In this document: positions 1 to 8,464 of the stretch, in pieces
Layout: each line of letters begins with the position of its first letter
Position numbering within the stretch: position 1 is the stretch's first letter
Assembly (NCBI GenBank): GCA_023412975.1
Contig: JAEZRB010000308.1
Location: 1 to 25,146, forward strand
Source of the DNA: Bacteroidota bacterium
GTDB lineage: Bacteria; Bacteroidota; Bacteroidia; Chitinophagales; Chitinophagaceae
Length of the DNA: 25,146 nucleotides
Direction: 5' to 3'
Program-made: the position numbers and the translations under genes
The notes under the pieces: model-generated
The model's database searches: none
The model's input: the letters and a program-made list of their open reading frames with translations, nothing else
What the model was told of the DNA's origin: nothing

Positions 1-174
1 GTCCGCAGTGTGCGCTGTGGTATCCTGACACATCGATACATTTCAACTACGGCCAGCAAAAGTAAGAGTCTCCAGGAAAAATAAAGCAAAGCCCCTGTAA
101 ATGTAAAAGTCATAGATGCCGCGCGGGCCAAAGGTTCTGACAACTATCCAAGATTTTATTCCGGACAGCAATGA
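1..174 (+). repeat. Partial dispersed repeat, copy A (right half)
   Basis: This stretch matches the reverse complement of 10379-10550, with shared runs such as the 18 bases at 118-135 and the block around 68-82. It lacks the left half of the element because the window starts inside it. From 88 an open frame of 28 codons ends at TGA 172-174; it contains VKVIDAARAKG and ends in YSGQQ. The corresponding frame in copy B has the same length and stop. An in-frame TAA at 82-84 shows that this copy is not an intact gene. No transposase is linked to it. Confidence 0.85.
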
Positions 175-256
175 TTCCAAAGTCCTAATTCCAAATTCCC
201 CACTCACCACTCCCCATATTGATTTCTTTCAGTAAATTGGTATCATAAACCAATCC

Positions 257-1312
257 ATGCAGCATTTCAGGTTCTACAACAAACAGGACATTCTTTCCTT
301 AACCCGTCTTCGGCGTTTTGAAACTAAACTGGGGGAGCGGTTGCACTATGTAAACCATCCTGCGGAACTCGAAGCGTTTCTTGCCAACAGCCCTGCTAAA
401 TTTGTTCTATTTGGAATTCCGGAAGATATTGGCATCCGTGCTAACAGTGGCATCGCCGGCAGTGAATCAGCATGGTTATCATTTCTTCAGTCATTTCTGA
501 ACATTCAAAGCAATGATTTTTGCAGTGGCGACGATATTATCCTGGCCGGGCATTTTGATTTTGGCGATATACTTCACCTGGTGGAACATACCGCCAGGAC
601 CGACGATGAAAAACTCGAAGCCTATCGTCATGCTGTAGGCACGATTGATGAGGAAGTGGAAAAGCTGGCGAAGATCATTACCTCTTCTCAAAAGATCCCA
701 ATCGCCATTGGAGGGGGACACAACAATGCCTATCCACTGATCAAGGGCAGCGCTAAGGGCTGGCATAAAGCCGGCAAACTGCAGCTGGCGCAGATCAATT
801 GCATTAACCTCGATGCACATTCCGACTACAGGCCACTTGAAGGCAGACATAGCGGCAATGCCTTTCGATACGCGGAGGAAGATGGCTATTTACAGAAGTA
901 TTGTATCGTGGGATTGCATGAGAATTACCTGCCACAAAATATCTGGATCGATATTGTCAACAACCCCTTCATTGATTGCATCACGTACGAGGATATTTTC
1001 CTGCACGGAAAAAGAAGTTTTATGCAGGCTGTTATGCATGCGACAGGTTTTACAGAAGATACACTTACCGGTATCGATGTTGATCTCGATGCGATCCAAA
1101 ATGCCCTGAGCAGTGCATCCAGCCCTTCGGGAATATCGCCACTTCATGCCCGCCAGTTTGTTTCCATGGCGGCCGCCGATGCAAAACCTGCTTACCTGCA
1201 TATTTGTGAAGGTGCGGCCCGGCTTGCCGATGGCAGGACTGATACCTCAACAGGAAAACTGGTCAGCTACCTGGTCAGCGATTTTGTAAAAGCTATGACG
1301 GTAATGGATTGA
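257..1312 (+). CDS. hutG: Formimidoylglutamase-like ureohydrolase (arginase family)
   Basis: The 351-residue protein belongs to the arginase/agmatinase/formiminoglutamase fold, cytosolic enzymes with two manganese ions. The metal ligands are visible in three motifs: GGGHNN around residues 151-156, LDAHSD around 187-192 and GIDVDLD around 272-278. The GGGH form of the first motif, rather than GGDH, together with the length fits the formimidoylglutamase branch, which splits N-formimino-L-glutamate to glutamate and formamide in histidine breakdown. No other hut gene lies in the window, so the substrate is inferred. Arginase or agmatinase activity is the main alternative. The ATG at 257 follows an AT-rich leader without a Shine-Dalgarno sequence, as usual in Bacteroidota. 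The downstream gene is convergent. Confidence 0.75.
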   Translation: MQHFRFYNKQDILSLTRLRRFETKLGERLHYVNHPAELEAFLANSPAKFVLFGIPEDIGIRANSGIAGSESAWLSFLQSFLNIQSNDFCSGDDIILAGHFDFGDILHLVEHTARTDDEKLEAYRHAVGTIDEEVEKLAKIITSSQKIPIAIGGGHNNAYPLIKGSAKGWHKAGKLQLAQINCINLDAHSDYRPLEGRHSGNAFRYAEEDGYLQKYCIVGLHENYLPQNIWIDIVNNPFIDCITYEDIFLHGKRSFMQAVMHATGFTEDTLTGIDVDLDAIQNALSSASSPSGISPLHARQFVSMAAADAKPAYLHICEGAARLADGRTDTSTGKLVSYLVSDFVKAMTVMD

Positions 1313-1406
1313 CCTGTCCTGTTTTAGTCGCGGAGTACACGATGTACACACCAGGGCACGGTTGAATCACGGGAGACACAATGTAACCCCTCCGCATTTT
1401 CACCCT

Positions 1407-1880
1407 TTATTGCTTCACCACTTTTTTAGTAATTACCTTACCGTCCTGTTCTATGCGTACATAATACACTCCGCCGGCATTGGCAGAAAGATCAAAATCT
1501 ACTTTGTTTCCCTTCACTTTTATTTGCCTGATAACCCTGCCTTCTGAATCCAGTACCTGGATCCTTGCATTATCCAGTGCCTTGCTGAAAGTCACAGAAA
1601 ACCTGCCTGTCGTAGGATTAGGATACAGCGCATCCACCTGTTGGAACTCTGTCGTTTCTGTCTGGTTTGCCAAAGTGTCGGCTGCAACGGTTGTATTTTG
1701 GCCCGCGGGCCTCTGCGGGTAAGGATCGCTACCGTTGTTGCAAAAATAAGTCCGTTTGGTCCGGTTTCCGGCTGCATCGTAAATATTGACGATGCCGCAA
1801 CTGCCAACGGGTATTTGCTGGGCAAATACTGATATAGAAATCATCGAAAGCGCCATTATAAATAGTATCTTTTTTTGCAT
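1407..1880 (-). CDS. Short secreted protein with type IX secretion sorting domain
   Basis: The 157-residue protein has a Sec signal peptide (about residues 1-20, ending ISVFAQ). A middle segment reads IYDAAGNRTKRTYF, which looks like a single YD/RHS-type repeat. The C-terminal domain of about 75 residues has the YPNPTTGRFSV opening, a VRQIKV-like strand and a GGVYYVRI block with a basic tail ending KKVVKQ. That is the type A Por/T9SS sorting domain, which directs proteins across the outer membrane. Almost nothing remains between the signal and sorting modules, so it is either a very small cargo or the end of a shrunken larger gene. It starts 11 bp after the 362-residue gene and is probably co-transcribed with it. 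Function is unknown. Confidence 0.8.
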   Translation of the reverse strand: MQKKILFIMALSMISISVFAQQIPVGSCGIVNIYDAAGNRTKRTYFCNNGSDPYPQRPAGQNTTVAADTLANQTETTEFQQVDALYPNPTTGRFSVTFSKALDNARIQVLDSEGRVIRQIKVKGNKVDFDLSANAGGVYYVRIEQDGKVITKKVVKQ

Positions 1881-1891
1881 AGCCTGATTTT

Positions 1892-2980
1892 TTAAAATGT
1901 AAATTCACCTGTTTTCATATCAATGACTGAAGCCTCCGGTTGCCTTTTTGTGATATAGGGTATAGACGTGACTGAGTATAGCCGTTCAGCAGATGAATAG
2001 GCGATAGCAGCCCCGGTTATTCCTCCCAAAAAGGCTCCGGCAGCTATGCCCCGATTTCTCCTGTTGGCCTTATCAATATAGTCGGAGATGATAAATTCGC
2101 TGCCATATTGTTCTATCGGCACCAGCCTGTTTTCATGATATTTGTAGAGTTCTCCTTTTCTGCAAAGGCCCCAGGGAATGATCTCCTTTTTTGTGCTGTC
2201 CGGGTTGAAAGAAAATATTCTTGCTGTACCGATGCTTTCGGGCTCAACATCATATATTTTCAGGGAAGGATCGTTTGACAAAAATTCCTGGAAATTCAAA
2301 TACACCCCTTCCCTGTATCGCCCCGTTTTTTGAATAGGGTGCAGCTTTATTTTTCTCATATCGCTTAATACCGAATCAAGCGCAATTCCTCCTGGCAATG
2401 CAGACAGGCCGTTTTCCGCTTTATTCAGTGATTGAACGATTAATTTGTGCAGCGCAGCCGCTATGTTCTCCCCGTGAAAGGCAGTCACATCCATTCCGCT
2501 ATACACCTGTACCGTATCCATATTGGTAATAAAGCTGTACAGGCTGTCATCCTGTGAAATATAAGCATCGGCATGAAGCCTGGCAAAAGCCCGTTCAGCC
2601 GAAAAAAAAGTCGCCTCATTGATCCGCAGATTTTTTACTACCAGCAGCAATTTCACTCCTTTGCTTTTATAATCATTTTTATACTGCTTTGTAATATAGT
2701 CCTGCAAAAAGGCGGTCAGGTTGGTTGCAGGTACGGCTTTCATTTTCTGATTATTGAGTCCCTTTTGCAAAAATCCCAATTGGGTGCTGTCCGGCACAGC
2801 CTGCTCTATCCGTATATCTGCTACAGCAATTGATTTTTTAGGAAGCCAGGCCTTATAATACCTGGGCATTTTTACTTTCCTGGTCTTTTCTTCCCTCCAG
2901 TTCCTGGGCACTTCCTGGCCGGCAACAATGCTGCTAAGAAAAAGTGTAAAAATAAAGATCAATAAAGTTGATTTAATCAT
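1892..2980 (-). CDS. Secreted protein of unknown function with C-terminal glycine zipper
   Basis: I do not recognise this 362-residue protein. It has a clear signal peptide (hydrophobic residues 5-20, cleavage probably near VAGQ), so it should reach the periplasm or outer membrane; there is no lipobox cysteine. Residues 312-328 form a glycine/alanine-rich hydrophobic stretch (GAFLGGITGAAIAY) preceded by KANRRNRG, a glycine-zipper arrangement that can insert into or associate with membranes. The rest is mixed alpha/beta with no catalytic motif I can name. The following T9SS cargo gene starts 11 bp after its stop, which suggests a two-gene transcript. The 186 bp upstream is AT-rich and holds no gene. 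Confidence 0.7.
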   Translation of the reverse strand: MIKSTLLIFIFTLFLSSIVAGQEVPRNWREEKTRKVKMPRYYKAWLPKKSIAVADIRIEQAVPDSTQLGFLQKGLNNQKMKAVPATNLTAFLQDYITKQYKNDYKSKGVKLLLVVKNLRINEATFFSAERAFARLHADAYISQDDSLYSFITNMDTVQVYSGMDVTAFHGENIAAALHKLIVQSLNKAENGLSALPGGIALDSVLSDMRKIKLHPIQKTGRYREGVYLNFQEFLSNDPSLKIYDVEPESIGTARIFSFNPDSTKKEIIPWGLCRKGELYKYHENRLVPIEQYGSEFIISDYIDKANRRNRGIAAGAFLGGITGAAIAYSSAERLYSVTSIPYITKRQPEASVIDMKTGEFTF

Positions 2981-3166
2981 TGCTTAACATCTTCATTGTA
3001 TATTAAAAACTGTAATGTCTGTTTAATTTTATCACTGTAATTATTTATTGGATTTCTAAGTAATTTAACCTCCATGCCATAAAATTGTAAAGTAAGTATT
3101 CTGTACTCATATTTTCCAATATTCGCTTCCTGGATCCACGTTGCTTGATTAGTGCCTCACAAAACT

Positions 3167-3640
3167 TTAATTAGCAAAATAGTAGACATAAGTCTTTTTG
3201 CCTAGCAGTCCAAAAAACTTTGATTTCTCGGTAAACTTGTTTAATACTTCTTTTTCTCCTATTTTATGTAAAATAGTGTCGCAACCAAGATCATTTTCGA
3301 TTTTATTTTTTTTAATACATAAAAACCTTTCTTCGTTGGGATCATTTTTTACACTATAAACACGGATCAAATTAGTTAGAGGAAGATTCTTATTTGGCAT
3401 TAACTCGAATTTGAAAACACAAAAGTCTCCATCCTTTATTAGGCTTAAATTGTGAATTGTTCCTTTTTTATTATAGTAATCAAACATGGAATTCCGGTTT
3501 TCACAATTGTCTTTGGTTTTATAAACTATTTGTATTACCTGAGTCTTTTCAGAATAATTATTCGTGTAATAAACTCTCGTGCAACTTGTCAATATTATTA
3601 GACAAAGGAGAGACATTGCATAAACCTGTTTACTTTTCAT
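3167..3640 (-). CDS. Small lipoprotein next to RHS gene, possible immunity protein
   Basis: The 157-residue protein has a lipoprotein signal peptide with lipobox LTSC at residues 17-20, so it is probably anchored to a membrane by Cys20. The mature part is polar, lysine and asparagine rich, with three further cysteines, and matches no family I recognise. The DNA is clearly more AT-rich than most of the window, as is the 3' end of the RHS gene just upstream. Its ATG lies 18 bp after the RHS stop, so the two are probably one transcript. Position and composition fit an immunity or partner protein for the RHS tip, but that is inference; it could equally be an unrelated accessory lipoprotein. Confidence 0.65.
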   Translation of the reverse strand: MKSKQVYAMSLLCLIILTSCTRVYYTNNYSEKTQVIQIVYKTKDNCENRNSMFDYYNKKGTIHNLSLIKDGDFCVFKFELMPNKNLPLTNLIRVYSVKNDPNEERFLCIKKNKIENDLGCDTILHKIGEKEVLNKFTEKSKFFGLLGKKTYVYYFAN

Positions 3641-3658
3641 AAAAAGTCTTTTTAAATC

Positions 3659-5884
3659 TTATTTACCCCAAATTGGGTCACTATAATCAATTTTCTTCAA
3701 CCAATCTTTGATACTGAAGTTTGCCAAAAGGACACCACCGCCTAAAACTCCTCCCATGGTCGCTATTCGTGAAAGTCCAGATGCAGAACTCATAATAGTC
3801 TTATCTGCAATATTACTGATCGTAAAACCTCCATAGGCTGTCAAATAAGTTCTTGCTATTCGTAGCCCTAACCCAGGCACAGAAGATATACCTGAAGAAA
3901 TTGCTGTTTTCAAGCCAGGAAACTCTTGCCCAAGACTCGAAACCGTTAACCCACCAATCATGCCTTCAAACGTACCTAAAAAAGTATGTAAACCTAATCT
4001 CCATCCTTGTTCGGACGAGTTGACTAAACGATCTACTGCTCCATTAAGAGTGCCACTAATAATCTGACCAAACGAATTTTGTATAAAGTTGTCCGGAAGA
4101 AAACCTTCTGTGGGAAGAAAATCAAATTTCTCCTGAATATTATCTAATGGCAACTTTGAATGGGCGTAAGCCCCAATTGCCCCACTAGCGAAACCAATTA
4201 GACCACTTCGCCAAATAGCATCGATATTCTGTCCTTGTAATAATTTTGAAGTCATGTTCACGTTAGCTGTTATCAGGGCATTAGAAGCCATATGCCATCC
4301 AACTGAAGTCCCACCAGTAACTGCCCCGGTTGCACCTACCGCCCAAGACACCATGCCTCCAGCACCTGCTCCAGCAATTCCCCCGATTATTGCTGCTTTC
4401 CCCCATCCTTTTTTCCAATTCCAAAATTCTGCGGTTCCCGAATAAATTGAAGCCCCGGTGTATGCACCTGCAACAGCACCAATAATTATCGGGACAAACC
4501 AAGCTATATTTCCATCAGGATCGGTATAGCTTAACGGGTTATTATTAGCATACCCATAACGATTATATCCTTGTGTACCCAAAGGAGTAGCCACATAATT
4601 ATCCGGGCTCAGCATCCTCCCCTGTACAGGATCATAAATTCTCCCGTTCATATTTATTAAAGAGAATTCGGGGACATGCTCATGCCCGGTATAGCCTCTA
4701 AATAACCAAGTTGGAGTAGCAGGCACATTTGCATATTGCCAGTTGGCAGGATTTCGCTTTCGTCCCCAGGCATCAAAGTTTTGCTCGCCAATAATAGTTC
4801 CTGCCGCATCGGTAACTGTTAATATGCTGCCCAGGTGATCAGAGTAAATATAATATGGCGTTACAACACCCGCCTCTTTAACAAGAATGGCACATAAACC
4901 ATTGCCTCCACCTATGTAATGTATTTCCCTGGTAGCGCCACCAGCAATTATTTGTTTTTCATAGCTACCCAGGAAAAGCCTTGTTTCCTGCAGCACACCA
5001 TTATTTTTCAAGATCGTTTTTACCCGCTGGTAATCCGGCCCGTAGGTAAACTCCAACCCGTATGGCGCTTCGGTAACCGTTGCCGTTTTTAGAAAAGGCG
5101 TGTAAGTGATCTGTTGCTCAATGGTGGAAATATTGGCAGGAGGCGTTTGCGCACCGGCCGGGTTGGTAATATAGGCTACCGCATGTATCTTATCCGTTTT
5201 ATATACATAGTTGCCGGCATCGGTTTTGCTGGTGATATTACCCTTGGAAGAACTGGCCGTACCGTCGTAAGTGATGGCAAATTGCTCTGTGCCGTTTACA
5301 GTTGCTGTTTTTATCCTGTTCAGGTTGTCAAAGGTGAAATTCTCGGTGATGGTTTTAATAGCATCGCTACGGGTCAGCAGGTTGCCTTTGGCATAATCCC
5401 ATGTGAAATTCAGGTCCTGCACACCTGCAGTGTAATAGCGGGTAGGTGTACCGTAATGATAGGTATGCTGTGCCGTCTTTCCATTGCCCAGCGTATAGCC
5501 GGTATATTGGCCAAAACCATTGATATCCGAGGCAGTGAACAGGGTAACCGGCGAACCGGCATTACCACCGGTGACCGTCAGCAGTCCGCCAGTGACATCA
5601 TACACCCTGTTTTCTTCAACGCCGGATGGATAAACTATTTTGGTAAGGGCATTGTAATTATTGTAGGTAAAGCTGGTGGTAAAAGCAACTCCGTCAATAG
5701 TAACTTTTTCCGTCGCCGGCCGCTTGTATGTATCGTAGGTATATTCTTTGATCACACCGTTAAAGCCGGTGATCTTTACCGGGCTGTTATTACTGCAACT
5801 TCCATCAACATAATACTCGAAGGTGGTGGCACCCTCGGGGCCGGTACGAGTAAGGATGCGACCAACTATTAGACTCAACTGCAT
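3659..5884 (-). CDS. RHS repeat-associated core protein, 5'-truncated, with AT-rich tip
   Basis: About 741 residues are read from ATG at 5884; an in-frame TTG at 5899 is the only longer option, since a stop lies at 5912-5914. Residues 1-415 hold degenerate YD repeats (for example EYTYDTYKRP) and the RHS block DHLGSILTVTDAAG. Residues about 416-459 are the conserved core boundary: YDPVQGRMLSPDNY, then NRYGYANNNPLSYTDPDG. After it comes a tip of about 280 residues with several glycine/alanine-rich hydrophobic segments and no nuclease motif I recognise. Known RHS proteins build a shell that encloses a C-terminal toxin or adhesin and normally exceed 1000 residues. Here there is no signal peptide and the repeat region starts abruptly, so the 5' part has been lost. 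GC content drops right after the DPDG motif, as in tip-swapped polymorphic toxins. Confidence 0.85.
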   Translation of the reverse strand: MQLSLIVGRILTRTGPEGATTFEYYVDGSCSNNSPVKITGFNGVIKEYTYDTYKRPATEKVTIDGVAFTTSFTYNNYNALTKIVYPSGVEENRVYDVTGGLLTVTGGNAGSPVTLFTASDINGFGQYTGYTLGNGKTAQHTYHYGTPTRYYTAGVQDLNFTWDYAKGNLLTRSDAIKTITENFTFDNLNRIKTATVNGTEQFAITYDGTASSSKGNITSKTDAGNYVYKTDKIHAVAYITNPAGAQTPPANISTIEQQITYTPFLKTATVTEAPYGLEFTYGPDYQRVKTILKNNGVLQETRLFLGSYEKQIIAGGATREIHYIGGGNGLCAILVKEAGVVTPYYIYSDHLGSILTVTDAAGTIIGEQNFDAWGRKRNPANWQYANVPATPTWLFRGYTGHEHVPEFSLINMNGRIYDPVQGRMLSPDNYVATPLGTQGYNRYGYANNNPLSYTDPDGNIAWFVPIIIGAVAGAYTGASIYSGTAEFWNWKKGWGKAAIIGGIAGAGAGGMVSWAVGATGAVTGGTSVGWHMASNALITANVNMTSKLLQGQNIDAIWRSGLIGFASGAIGAYAHSKLPLDNIQEKFDFLPTEGFLPDNFIQNSFGQIISGTLNGAVDRLVNSSEQGWRLGLHTFLGTFEGMIGGLTVSSLGQEFPGLKTAISSGISSVPGLGLRIARTYLTAYGGFTISNIADKTIMSSASGLSRIATMGGVLGGGVLLANFSIKDWLKKIDYSDPIWGK

Positions 5885-5914
5885 CGTATGGTAATCCAAT
5901 ATAAAGTCTATTTA

Positions 5915-6165
5915 CCTAAAGAAAAATAAAAAATTATTAACTAAGTGTAAACTCTTAAAATCACATAAATGATCTCGATATTATTGCCTTATACCTAAAC
6001 TAATTCATTTTTCGTAATGACTTTATTATTCCCGGTTCGTGAGAAACGAACCGAAACCACAAAACGAGGTCACGAACGGGATCAGGGCGAGACAGCAAAA
6101 AGATTCATGATGTAATGTTCTCCTTTAATCGCCGTGGCTTTCATGCAACCTCCTTATCCAGCATT
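5915..6165. other. Intergenic stretch with alternative hairpins
   Basis: No gene is visible here. The part next to the RHS gene is very AT-rich. At 6033-6053 there is a perfect 8-bp hairpin with a 5-base loop (CGGTTCGT, GAGAA, ACGAACCG). A second segment, CACGAACGGG at 6071-6080, can instead pair with CCCGGTTCGTG at 6031-6041 with one bulge, so two mutually exclusive folds are possible. It lies downstream of the patatin gene and could end its transcript, though a good U-run is missing. Confidence 0.5.
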
Positions 6166-8391
6166 TTAAAACGGAATCCCCAGGTTTATATAGCTCTGCA
6201 GTTTCCTGGTCTGGTCGCTATACATCACGCTCAGGTCGAGCGGACCTAACGCAAAATTATAAGTGAACGTAAGTCCATAACCGGAATAGAAATCTTCATG
6301 CGAATAAAAATCGCTACGGGTCACCAGGTTATTCAATAAAATATTTGCCGAGGCAGTAAGGTAGGCGCCCTGGAACAGGTATTGCCGCAGTCCGCCCTGC
6401 ACCGTGCCCATAGCAGGTGTGTAAAGACTGCCTTCGGAAAGCCCGGCAAAAACAACCTGGTTCCTGAATAACTTTGTCATGCCACCCACTACAAATTCAT
6501 TCATCACATGATTTTCATAATCGAAGTTGGCTCCCGCCTGAAGTTTTAAAAACCCGGTAAGTTTTGTCGATAGGGGAAGATATCCTTCCGCCTCCATCCA
6601 GCCACGCCAGTAAGCATTTGTGGAAACGGCCGGCGTATCGGCATGACCATTACTGATAAACCTTACTCTGGATTGTTGCGGACCGACCCGTCCAAATTCG
6701 GCATCAAACTTTATTCCTTTTCTTGCAAGGGCATTCCGGTCAAGCGAATTGTATTTCAGGTATCCGAACAACGTAGAAAAATTGCTCCGGCCTTCAAGAT
6801 CAAGTCCTGCTGCTATCTGCGGTTTGTATTGCAGCCATTCAAACCTATGCCCGGCACCGAGGGTGAATGTTTTTGTTGGTGAATAATGAAATTTTTGTTG
6901 TGTGATAAACTGGTTACGTTTATAAACGCCGCTTTCTTTGTACGCATCATAAGTGGACAGATCGATACGATCGAATTGCATACCCAGGGTAAATCCATAA
7001 TTTTTTAGGCGACCGATGTATTGCAGGTGCTCACCACGTATACGAAAACTTTCCCCAATATTAATACTTGCAAGAGTACGTGAATTTGTCCAGAGGAAAT
7101 TACGTGTGGTAATATTGGCAATGATCCCGATCCCCGACGTACTGTTATAATGTAATCCTGCCTTTAAAAAACTGAGTGGATTTTCGACCAGGTCCAGGAT
7201 GAGTTTTGTCTTCCCATTGGGGAGGGGATGGAGGGAATAAACGATTCGGCTGTAATACCGCGCACCGAAAGCCTGGCGGATCATATGCGATAAGTCGGTT
7301 GCCGTATAGGCTTTGTTGTATTTAAAGTTCATCGTGTTCAGCAGGAACTGTTGGGTTGTATTCTTCAGGCCATTGATCTGGATGGAGTCGATGGTAACGG
7401 TGCGTACAGCAGGAAGACGTTGTTTTAATATTTGGGCTTTTCCATAAATCGCGTCGAGTGAATCTGCCATTTTTTTGAAGCGGGGATAAAGCTTTCTCCC
7501 TTCCTCTACACCCAGTTTCAATAATTTTTCCGAATCATTAAAACCACCCATGCTGAATTCTTCCATATCAAAGGGAATATAGATATCGCAAAGCGGAACT
7601 TCCGTTTTTTGATCTTCCGCTTCCCTGAAAAATGCGATCTGCAAAAGGAGCTGGATCACATTTTGCACTTTCTCCGGTGGCAGCAGCCCGGTAGCAACCG
7701 TGCTACCGATCACCAGGTCGGCGCCCATTTCTTTGACATCACGAACGGGAAAGTTGCGGCTGATACCACCATCCACCAGCACCTGCCCATTATAGTCGAC
7801 GGCAGTAAAAACGGACGGGATCGCAACACTGGCACGTATAGCGGTACTGATCTCTCCTTCCTTCAATACAACGGCTTCACCATTACCCACCTCGGTTGCG
7901 ATGGCACGAAAAGGAATGCTGAATTTTGAAAAATCTTTAATATCGAAAACAGGGAAAAATAACTCTGCGAGTTTTAGCCAGAGTTCCTGTGCTTCAAGAA
8001 AGCCTGTTGATATCTTGAATTTGTTATTTACCCATGGCAATTCCACCACATATTTCCCGTACTCGTCCTTTTCCTCCATAAAAAGACTACGCAAACCTGA
8101 CTGGTCACTCAGCAACAGGTCCCAGTCTATCGTGCGGGCAATTTTTTCAAGTGTATCGGCAGAATAGCCAACGCTGTACAACCCGCCAATAACAGCGCCC
8201 ATACTTGTTCCGGTAATATAATCCACTTTCAGACCTGCCGAATCAATGGCCTTCAATATACCGATATGCGCCAGTCCCTTCGCGCCTCCGCCGCTGAGCG
8301 TTACACCCACAGTAGGGCGGCCTTGACGCTCCTGTGACCAGGAAACCAGGTTAAGCGAAATCATCAATAGGAGAAGGGATACTCGTTTCAT
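6166..8391 (-). CDS. Outer-membrane patatin-like phospholipase with POTRA and beta-barrel
   Basis: The 741-residue protein has a signal peptide (residues 1-19, ending SWSQ) and an N-terminal patatin domain. The oxyanion loop SGGGAKG is at residues 33-39, the nucleophile motif GTSMG at 61-65 (Ser63), and the catalytic aspartate motif DGG at 207-209, so the Ser/Asp dyad is intact. Around residues 330-400 is a POTRA-like segment, followed by a C-terminal part with alternating hydrophobic strands of the BamA/surface-antigen type, ending in a typical phenylalanine (LGIPF). This is the PlpD-like layout: a lipid acyl hydrolase tied to its own outer-membrane barrel. Natural lipid substrates and whether the domain is released cannot be told. 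It follows the TPR gene by 73 bp on the same strand. Confidence 0.9.
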   Translation of the reverse strand: MKRVSLLLLMISLNLVSWSQERQGRPTVGVTLSGGGAKGLAHIGILKAIDSAGLKVDYITGTSMGAVIGGLYSVGYSADTLEKIARTIDWDLLLSDQSGLRSLFMEEKDEYGKYVVELPWVNNKFKISTGFLEAQELWLKLAELFFPVFDIKDFSKFSIPFRAIATEVGNGEAVVLKEGEISTAIRASVAIPSVFTAVDYNGQVLVDGGISRNFPVRDVKEMGADLVIGSTVATGLLPPEKVQNVIQLLLQIAFFREAEDQKTEVPLCDIYIPFDMEEFSMGGFNDSEKLLKLGVEEGRKLYPRFKKMADSLDAIYGKAQILKQRLPAVRTVTIDSIQINGLKNTTQQFLLNTMNFKYNKAYTATDLSHMIRQAFGARYYSRIVYSLHPLPNGKTKLILDLVENPLSFLKAGLHYNSTSGIGIIANITTRNFLWTNSRTLASINIGESFRIRGEHLQYIGRLKNYGFTLGMQFDRIDLSTYDAYKESGVYKRNQFITQQKFHYSPTKTFTLGAGHRFEWLQYKPQIAAGLDLEGRSNFSTLFGYLKYNSLDRNALARKGIKFDAEFGRVGPQQSRVRFISNGHADTPAVSTNAYWRGWMEAEGYLPLSTKLTGFLKLQAGANFDYENHVMNEFVVGGMTKLFRNQVVFAGLSEGSLYTPAMGTVQGGLRQYLFQGAYLTASANILLNNLVTRSDFYSHEDFYSGYGLTFTYNFALGPLDLSVMYSDQTRKLQSYINLGIPF

Positions 8392-8464
8392 CAGGCTGAA
8401 AAGATTATCCCGTGAAATTAACCAGTTTTCCTTTTGGATAAAATTGAGGACGCTTTAAGCTTTG

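Noticed and set aside
257..1312. Arginase or agmatinase acting with the arginine decarboxylase at the other end
   Set aside because: The GGGHNN motif and family resemblance favour formimidoylglutamase, and the two genes are 22 kb apart on separate units.
5114..5872. Plus-strand open frame of 252 codons opposite the RHS gene
   Set aside because: It lies wholly antisense to clear YD-repeat coding sequence, has no recognisable domain and is explained by the composition of the RHS gene.
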